Shown in pieces: positions 59,246 to 64,000 of a stretch of DNA of 64,000 bases. The stretch is from Streptomyces glaucescens (GTDB lineage: Bacteria > Actinomycetota > Actinomycetes > Streptomycetales > Streptomycetaceae): NCBI RefSeq assembly GCF_000761215.1, contig NZ_CP009438.1, forward strand, positions 6,986,501 to 7,050,500, given 5' to 3'. Under the pieces are notes generated by a model. The model was not told the DNA's origin and made no database searches. It saw only the letters and a list, made by a program, of their open reading frames with translations. A program made the translations under genes and the position numbers. How positions within the stretch are numbered: position 1 is the first letter of the stretch; each line of letters begins with the position of its first letter.

Positions 59246-60078
59246 GGCTGTGCTTCCCTTCGGTCGTCGGATGGGGCGGTGGTGCGCCGGGACGCGCCGA
59301 CGGCGTCGGCGAGGTTGTCGAGCACCTGGGTCCAGCCGGTCTCGATGCCGGCGACGGACGGCACGGCGTCGACGGCCGTCCCGGTGATCCGCAGGACGAG
59401 GAGCAGGCGGGTGCCGCTCTCGGCGTCGGTGAGTGTCAGGTCGTGGTGACCGGTGAACGCCACGGTGCCGGCCTCGATCACCGACAGGTCGAACACGAGG
59501 CGTTCCGCTTCCGCGGCGGCGTGCACCCGGCCCTCCGCGTGGTACCGCCCCTCGGGGTCGCGGTAGTCGAGGACGACGCGGCCACCGGGCCTCGGCTCCA
59601 GGACACAGTCGGTGACCGTCAGCGGCGGCGGGGCCCACCAGGACGCCAGCAGGCCGGGGTCGGTCCAGTGGCGCCAGACGACGTCCCGGGGCGCGGCCAG
59701 CACGCGCTCGAACGTGAAGGCACGGCCGTCGGCCCAGCGTTCCCGGTCCGCGATCGTGGAGTCCGCCTCGACGGCGGCGAGATATCGGGTGATGACATCG
59801 CGGTCGCCCGCGTGCGCCTCGGTGGTCCGGGCCAGTTCCCGCAGGCGGCGCCCCAGCGCGGCGAGGGGCGCCGCCTCGACCGCGTAGACCCGGCGCTGCC
59901 CGAGGGGGAAGACGGTGACCAGGCCCGCGCGGGCCAGGGTCTGCAGGTGCTTGGTGGTCTGCGGTTGCCGCAGTCCGGCCAGCTCCGCCAGTTCCCCGAC
60001 GGAGCGGGGCCGCTCGGCGAGAAGCTCGACGATGCGCCACCGCGCGGCGTCTCCCAGCGCTGATGCGATCCGTTCCAT
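59242..60078 (-). CDS. ArsR-type regulator fused to an SRPBCC (AHSA1) domain
   Basis: A 278-residue fusion: ArsR-like winged helix (about 1-85; SALGDAARWRIVELLAERPR, LAGLRQPQTTKHLQTLARAG) and an AHSA1/START-like SRPBCC domain (about 118-255; FTFERVLAAPRDVVWRHWTD, GIETGWTQVLDNLADAV). It lacks a cysteine metal site, so it is not a metal sensor; the SRPBCC cavity may bind a hydrophobic ligand. It is first of a three-gene operon with an autoregulatory-looking operator at its start. Confidence 0.88.
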   Translation of the reverse strand: MERIASALGDAARWRIVELLAERPRSVGELAELAGLRQPQTTKHLQTLARAGLVTVFPLGQRRVYAVEAAPLAALGRRLRELARTTEAHAGDRDVITRYLAAVEADSTIADRERWADGRAFTFERVLAAPRDVVWRHWTDPGLLASWWAPPPLTVTDCVLEPRPGGRVVLDYRDPEGRYHAEGRVHAAAEAERLVFDLSVIEAGTVAFTGHHDLTLTDAESGTRLLLVLRITGTAVDAVPSVAGIETGWTQVLDNLADAVGASRRTTAPSDDRREAQP

Positions 60079-60087
60079 GAGGTGAAG

Positions 60088-60124
60088 TATTCCTCTCAAG
60101 GAATATGACCGTCAAGGAATATGA
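60088..60124 (-). promoter_or_regulatory. operator/promoter of the ArsR-SRPBCC operon
   Basis: Direct repeats TCAAGGAATATGA (60096-60108 and 60112-60124) and an inverted repeat TATTCCT-N4-AGGAATA (60088-60105) stack before the start. On the minus strand TTGACG and GAATAC are 17 bases apart, with GAATAC 8 bases before ATG 60078, so the transcript could be leaderless and autorepressed. Confidence 0.55.
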
Positions 60125-60280
60125 GGGGTGTGGACGTGACCGGCGCGCGATGCGCCGCCTGGTGTACCGGTGCACCGGTCCGCCGGGCCCGAGCGCCGGG
60201 CGCGCTCCCGTCGCACCGTTCCCGTCGAATGCCTATACGGGCGTCCTCGCGCCGGTGTACGGTCTCGGGCCGATGGGTTT

Positions 60281-60294
60281 TGGGAGCGCTCCCA
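60281..60294. promoter_or_regulatory. CebR box upstream of the cellulase
   Basis: TGGGAGCGCTCCCA is the exact 14-base CebR operator known in Streptomyces, 33-46 bases before the cellulase GTG. CebR represses cellulase genes until cello-oligosaccharides bind it. Confidence 0.9.
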
Positions 60295-60326
60295 TTCCGA
60301 TTCCGCTTCGCATGAGGAGGAACCCT

Positions 60327-61715
60327 GTGAAACGCACTCTCGCACTACTGGCGACCTGCGCCACGGCCCTGGGTCTGACGACGCTGGCCACTCCGCAGGC
60401 GGAGGCCGCCACCGGCTGCAAGGTCGAATACACCGTCACCAACCAGTGGTCGGGCGGCTTCCAGGCCGGTGTGAAGGTCACCAACCTGGGCGACCCCGTC
60501 AGCGGCTGGACGCTCAAGTTCAGCCTGCCGGACGCGGGGCAGAAGGTCGTCCAGGGCTGGAACGCCACCTGGTCGCAGTCGGGCTCCGCCGTCACCGCCG
60601 CCAACGTGGACTGGAACCGCACGCTGGCCACCGGCGCGGCGACGGACCTGGGCTTCACGGGCACCTTCGCGGGCGCCAACCCCAAGCCCACGGCCTTCAC
60701 CCTCAACGGTGTCGCCTGCACGGGCTCGGTCGGCGGCGAGGAGCCCCCGCCCGACCCGGATCCCGACCCCGACCCGGGTACCCCCGTCGGCATCAACGGG
60801 CAGCTCCGCGTCTGCGGTGTGAACCTCTGCAACCAGTACAACCGCCCCATCCAGCTGCGCGGCATGAGCACGCACGGCATCCAGTGGTTCAGCAAGTGCT
60901 ACAACAACGCGTCCCTGGACGCGCTGGCGAAGGACTGGAAGTCGGACCTGTTCCGCATCGCCATGTACGTGCAGGAGCAGGGCTACGAGACCGACCCGGC
61001 CGGCTTCACCAGCCGCGTCAACAGCCTGGTCGACATGGCCGAGGCCCGCGGCATGTACGCGCTCATCGACTTCCACACCCTGACGCCCGGCGACCCGAAC
61101 TACAACCTCGACCGCGCCAAGACGTTCTTCGCCTCCGTCGCGGCCCGCAACGCCGTCAAGAAGAACGTGATCTACGAGATCGCCAACGAGCCCAACGGCG
61201 TGAGCTGGACGGCCATCAAGAACTACGCCGAGCAGGTCATCCCGGTGATCCGGGCCGCCGACCCGGACGCCGTCATCATCGTCGGCACCCGCGGCTGGTC
61301 CTCGCTGGGCGTCTCGGACGGCTCCAACGAGACGGAGGTCGTCAACAACCCCGTCAACGCCACCAACATCATGTACGCGTTCCACTTCTACGGCGCGAGC
61401 CACAAGGACAACTACCGCGCCACGGTGAGCCGGGCGGCCGCCAGACTGCCGCTGTTCGTGACCGAGTTCGGCACGGTGAGCGCCACCGGCGGCGGGACGA
61501 TGGACCGGGCGAGCAGCGTGGCCTGGCTGGACCTGCTCGACCAGCTGAAGATCAGCTACGCGAACTGGACGTACTCCGACGCCAACGAGAGCAGCGCGGC
61601 CTTCAAGCCCGGCACCTGCAACGGCACGGACTACAGCAGCAGTGGCGTGCTGACCGAGTCCGGGGCACTGCTCAAGAGCCGGATCAGCACCGCCGACTCC
61701 TTCCCGACCGGCTGA
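60327..61715 (+). CDS. secreted cellulase, CBM2-GH5
   Basis: A 462-residue exported endoglucanase: signal (MKRTLALLATCATALGLTTL), CBM2 (about 30-130; YTVTNQWSGGFQAGVKVTNL, Trp residues for cellulose), a Pro-Asp linker (PPPDPDPDPDPGTP), and a GH5 catalytic domain (about 155-455) with acid/base Glu288 in IYEIANEPNG and nucleophile Glu380 in FVTEFGT. It cleaves beta-1,4-glucan. GTG 60327 is chosen for the GAGGAGG before it; ATG 60312 is in frame upstream. A CebR box precedes it. Confidence 0.95.
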   Translation: MKRTLALLATCATALGLTTLATPQAEAATGCKVEYTVTNQWSGGFQAGVKVTNLGDPVSGWTLKFSLPDAGQKVVQGWNATWSQSGSAVTAANVDWNRTLATGAATDLGFTGTFAGANPKPTAFTLNGVACTGSVGGEEPPPDPDPDPDPGTPVGINGQLRVCGVNLCNQYNRPIQLRGMSTHGIQWFSKCYNNASLDALAKDWKSDLFRIAMYVQEQGYETDPAGFTSRVNSLVDMAEARGMYALIDFHTLTPGDPNYNLDRAKTFFASVAARNAVKKNVIYEIANEPNGVSWTAIKNYAEQVIPVIRAADPDAVIIVGTRGWSSLGVSDGSNETEVVNNPVNATNIMYAFHFYGASHKDNYRATVSRAAARLPLFVTEFGTVSATGGGTMDRASSVAWLDLLDQLKISYANWTYSDANESSAAFKPGTCNGTDYSSSGVLTESGALLKSRISTADSFPTG

Positions 61716-61745
61716 CGGCCGGCTGACCCCCGGACCTCGGGCGCG

Positions 61746-61776
61746 AGGGAGCGCTCCCACAATGGGAGCGCTCCCG
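61746..61776. terminator. double CebR-like box that also forms a hairpin after the cellulase
   Basis: AGGGAGCGCTCCCA (61746-61759) and TGGGAGCGCTCCCG (61763-61776) each differ from the CebR box at one end base. Together GGGAGCGCTCCCA-CAA-TGGGAGCGCTCCC is a perfect 13-bp inverted repeat, a likely terminator 31 bases after the stop that could also bind CebR. Confidence 0.65.
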
Positions 61777-61928
61777 ATGGGCAGGGCGGCAGCTCCACGG
61801 ACCCGCCTGTTCCTCCGTCCGGGGGTGCCGGTCGACTCGCCGGTTCACCCGTTCGGCGGTGAACGATCAGATCGCGGGCAGACGCCGTGCGTGGTCTTCG
61901 TTCCGATACCGAGGGAGGGCTGAGACCG

Positions 61929-62750
61929 GTGGCCGTGCCCGAGCGCCCCAGGCGCTTCCCCTACCGTGAGCGCCCCTTCGACCTGCGGGCGACCGCTGTC
62001 TTCTTCGTCCTGAGCGCCCTGGTCCTGGTGCTGCTGGGGCTGTTGGCCCGCGCGGCCGTCGACGCGGCCGAACGGCGGCCCGCCTGGGTGGTGATCCTGT
62101 CGCTCGGCGGTGTCGCGTGCGTCCTGGTGTGGCGGCGCAACCGGAGGCGGGTGTCGGTGTCCCGCATCGCCCGCCGCACCACCGAGGCGCTGGAGGAGGG
62201 CGCGGCGACCGTGCTGGACGTCCTGGAGGACGACGACGCCCACCACGGCGGGACCCGCGTCCTCGTCCCGGACCGCAGCGGAGGGGCCGCCGTCGCGGGC
62301 GGCCTCGGCGAGGAGCGGACCCTGGTCCTCGGTCACGTCGACTACGCCGCGCTGAGCGCCGACGGGTTCGAGCAGGCCGTGGCGGACCTGTGTGCGCGAG
62401 ACGGCTGCACACAGGTCGAGGTCGTGGGCGGGGCGGGGGATCTGGGCGCCGATGTGCTGGCGTGGGCGCCCGACGGCCGCCGCGTCGTCATCCAGTGCAA
62501 GCGCTACGGCGACGACAACAAGGTGGGTTCGCAGGACCTGCAGCGCTTCGGCGGCACCTGTTACACCGTCCACGAGGCGGACGTGGCCATCGTCGTGACC
62601 ACCAGCGACTTCACCGCACCGGCCGAGGAGTACGCCGCCCAGTGCGGCATAGTGTGCGTGAACCACGAGGGGCTGCGGGCCTGGAGCGAGGGGCGGGCGG
62701 CGGGGCCGTGGGCGGGTGTACCGGACGGCGGCGCCGGCGAGTGCGTCTGA
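61929..62750 (+). CDS. membrane-anchored Mrr-like restriction endonuclease-fold protein
   Basis: A 273-residue protein with two N-terminal membrane helices (FFVLSALVLVLLGLLARAAV and WVVILSLGGVACVLV) and a C-terminal Mrr-type nuclease domain (about 150-255): DGFEQAVADLCARDGC, VEVVGGAGDLGADVLAWAPD and RRVVIQCKRYGDD, giving the D-(Q)xK site. Mrr-like domains cut modified or foreign DNA; membrane-tethered forms are common in actinomycetes and unassigned. The start is one of two GTGs, 61929 or 61935; GAGGGAGGG precedes both. Confidence 0.8.
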   Translation: MAVPERPRRFPYRERPFDLRATAVFFVLSALVLVLLGLLARAAVDAAERRPAWVVILSLGGVACVLVWRRNRRRVSVSRIARRTTEALEEGAATVLDVLEDDDAHHGGTRVLVPDRSGGAAVAGGLGEERTLVLGHVDYAALSADGFEQAVADLCARDGCTQVEVVGGAGDLGADVLAWAPDGRRVVIQCKRYGDDNKVGSQDLQRFGGTCYTVHEADVAIVVTTSDFTAPAEEYAAQCGIVCVNHEGLRAWSEGRAAGPWAGVPDGGAGECV

Positions 62751-62799
62751 GCCCCGCCCGGCCGGGCGAGGCCCCTCCCGCCCTCGGGTGCCGGCGTCG

Positions 62800-63276
62800 T
62801 CACGCCTCGCCGGGACCGGGATGCGCGGGCCGGTGGTGGTCCGTCAGCACGGTGAGCAGGCGGGTGAACTGGACCTGCTCGTCCGCGGTGAGGGGGGCGA
62901 GGAGCTCGCGCTGGGCCTCGGTGATGAGTGTGTCGAGGCGTTCCAGGCGGCGGCGGCCGGCTGGGGTCAGGGTGATGACGTTGCGCCGCCGGTCGGCGGG
63001 GTCGGGGTCGCGGCGGATGCAGTGGGCGTCCGCGAGTTCGTTGAGGACGGCGACCATGTCGCTGCGGTAGATGCCGGTGCGGCGGCTGAGTTCGGCCTGG
63101 CTGGCGGCTCCGGCCTCCGCGAGCGCGACCAGTACGGCGAAGTGCCACTTGTGGGCGCCTTCGGCGGCCAGGCGGTCGCCGACGAGCCGGTCGGCGACGA
63201 GCGAGGCCCCGGCGAGCAGGCGGCTGGGGATGCCGCGCAGCCGCGCGGGGGTGGCGGGTTCGTGGTTCGGGCTCAT
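62800..63276 (-). CDS. MarR-family regulator
   Basis: A 158-residue MarR protein: HKWHFAVLVALAEAGAASQA, SRRTGIYRSDMVAVLNELAD (recognition helix), CIRRDPDPADRRRNVITLTP (wing) and a C-terminal dimerisation helix. It is divergent from an epoxide hydrolase, with three operator-like repeats in between, so it very likely represses both. Confidence 0.92.
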   Translation of the reverse strand: MSPNHEPATPARLRGIPSRLLAGASLVADRLVGDRLAAEGAHKWHFAVLVALAEAGAASQAELSRRTGIYRSDMVAVLNELADAHCIRRDPDPADRRRNVITLTPAGRRRLERLDTLITEAQRELLAPLTADEQVQFTRLLTVLTDHHRPAHPGPGEA

Positions 63277-63297
63277 GACGGAATCCTACGCCCCTTG

Positions 63298-63353
63298 CGT
63301 TAGCGCCACTAACGGTCTAGCTTCATTAGCGTCACGAACGTTCGTGGCGCTAA
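63298..63353. promoter_or_regulatory. triple operator between MarR and epoxide hydrolase genes
   Basis: A 14-base word TTAGCGYCACKAAC occurs at 63300-63313 and 63326-63339 and, inverted, at 63340-63353. The last two make a 28-base palindrome (63326-63353) with one mismatched pair and AACGTT at the centre; the first sits in CGTTAG-N5-CTAACG (63298-63314). MarR dimers could bind cooperatively. Confidence 0.75.
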
Positions 63354-63389
63354 CGGACTTGTGCGGCACACCTCCCTGGAGCAAAGACC

Positions 63390-64000
63390 ATGATCCAGCC
63401 GTTCCGCATCGACATCCCGCAGGCCGACCTCGACGACCTGACCGACCGCCTCGCCCGCACCCGCTGGCCCAACGAGGTCGCGGACGCCGGATGGGAGTAC
63501 GGCTTCCCGCTGGCCCGGCTGAAGGAGCTGGCCGAGTACTGGCGCACCGGCTACGACTGGCGCGCGCACGAGGCGGAACTCAACGAACTGCCGCACTTCA
63601 CGACCGAGATCGACGGACAGCGCATCCACTTCGTGCACGTCCGATCCCCGAAGCCGGACGCGCTGGCACTGATCCTCACCCACGGCTGGCCCGGTTCCTT
63701 CCTGGAGTTCCTCGATGTGATCGAGCCGCTGTCGCGGGACTTCCACCTGGTGATCCCGTCCATCCCCGGGTACGGCTTCTCGGGGCCCACCGACCGGCGC
63801 GGCTGGGATATCGTCCGCGTCGCGCGGGCCTGGGCCGAGCTGATGCGGCGCCTCGGCTACGAGCGCTACGGCGCGCAGGGCGGCGACCTCGGCTCGGGCA
63901 TCTCCCTGGCCCTCGGCGGGCTGGCACCCGAGCAGGTCGTCGGAGTCCACGTCAACTACCTGCCGACACGGCCGGACCCGGACGCCGGGATCCACCTGTC
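63390..64000 (+). CDS. epoxide hydrolase (EHN-type), 3' end beyond the window
   Basis: The first 203 residues of an alpha/beta-hydrolase epoxide hydrolase: N-terminal EHN domain (FRIDIPQADLDDLTDRLART, WEYGFPLARLKELAEYWRTG), oxyanion HGWPGSFLEFLDVI, and nucleophile Asp in YGAQGGDLGSGISLALG. These open epoxides to diols, including plant- or self-made ones. The gene runs off the right edge. GGAG precedes the ATG. It is divergent from MarR with shared operators. Confidence 0.9.
   Translation, partial: MIQPFRIDIPQADLDDLTDRLARTRWPNEVADAGWEYGFPLARLKELAEYWRTGYDWRAHEAELNELPHFTTEIDGQRIHFVHVRSPKPDALALILTHGWPGSFLEFLDVIEPLSRDFHLVIPSIPGYGFSGPTDRRGWDIVRVARAWAELMRRLGYERYGAQGGDLGSGISLALGGLAPEQVVGVHVNYLPTRPDPDAGIHL

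Noticed and set aside
1..64000. tRNA, rRNA, insertion sequences or phage genes
   Set aside because: I looked for cloverleaf-like stretches, transposase motifs and terminal repeats and found none convincing.

Overview
The window is a chromosomal segment of a high-GC Gram-positive bacterium, almost certainly a Streptomyces. The evidence is strong G/C bias at third codon positions, frequent GTG starts, many Sec- or Tat-exported enzymes with Ala-rich signal peptides, LacI-type CebR boxes (TGGGAGCGCTCCCA) next to a cellulase, and families typical of the genus (DUF5133, SPW repeat, GvpU-like, variant leucine-rich repeats, stand-alone maltokinase N-cap). No rRNA, tRNA, CRISPR array, phage or insertion sequence was seen. 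The content is accessory/adaptive rather than core.

Layout. 1-5.4 kb: truncated MerR regulator, coiled-coil/Ala-Lys-rich DNA-binding-like protein, a Rox-type rifamycin monooxygenase behind an apparently intact rifamycin-associated element, a SnoaL-like protein and a ProP-type transporter. 5.8-11.9 kb: a secreted carbohydrate block (alginate-lyase-like protein; sugar dehydrogenase-PKD-CBM6-CBM6; ThuA-CBM6), ending in a broken GH99 domain. 11.9-23.4 kb: Asp2-like hydrolase with a maltokinase-cap protein, DHA2 exporter, methyltransferase-NUDIX fusion plus LRV protein, GvpU-like protein, cold-shock protein, MerR-type regulator, GNAT, lipoprotein and AraC regulator. 23.4-28.5 kb: a signalling block with ANTAR protein, anti-sigma-type ATPase with a decayed STAS partner, and a three-gene operon (receiver-PP2C phosphatase, CHASE3 histidine kinase, single-domain receiver).

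28.5-44.1 kb: secreted phospholipase-D-like protein, two AraC regulators, an orphan 3Fe-4S-type ferredoxin, TOPRIM protein, SDR, DUF5133, a ferritin-like/hemerythrin pair, a RecQ-type helicase, and a tightly packed run (zinc alcohol dehydrogenase, unknown protein, MBL hydrolase, SDR, alpha/beta hydrolase) with GTGA/TTGA stop-start overlaps. 44.1-52.3 kb: SPW-repeat membrane protein, DUF2231-Rieske protein, Tat-exported L-glutamate-oxidase-like enzyme, AhpD-like protein divergent from a pirin, secreted lipase and streptogrisin-type protease, the last two with clear palindromic operators. 52.8-64 kb: a one-polypeptide ECF sigma factor/zinc anti-sigma-like motif/membrane helix/extracellular CAP fusion, second serine peptidase with a downstream minisatellite, small HTH protein, VOC and 2'-5' RNA ligase-like proteins, an ArsR-SRPBCC/RibD operon, CBM2-GH5 cellulase flanked by CebR boxes, a membrane-anchored Mrr-like nuclease, and a MarR/epoxide hydrolase divergon cut at the right edge.

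Most distinctive points: the sigma-ZAS-TM-CAP fusion; the Rox/RAE pair; the CebR operators that also build the cellulase terminator; the three-copy MarR-type operator; the decaying GH99 and STAS reading frames; and the methyltransferase-NUDIX/LRV pair with a Cys-rich CDGSH-containing insertion. Several starts (ProP-type transporter, Asp2-like protein, histidine kinase, Mrr-like protein) are uncertain and are discussed in their entries.
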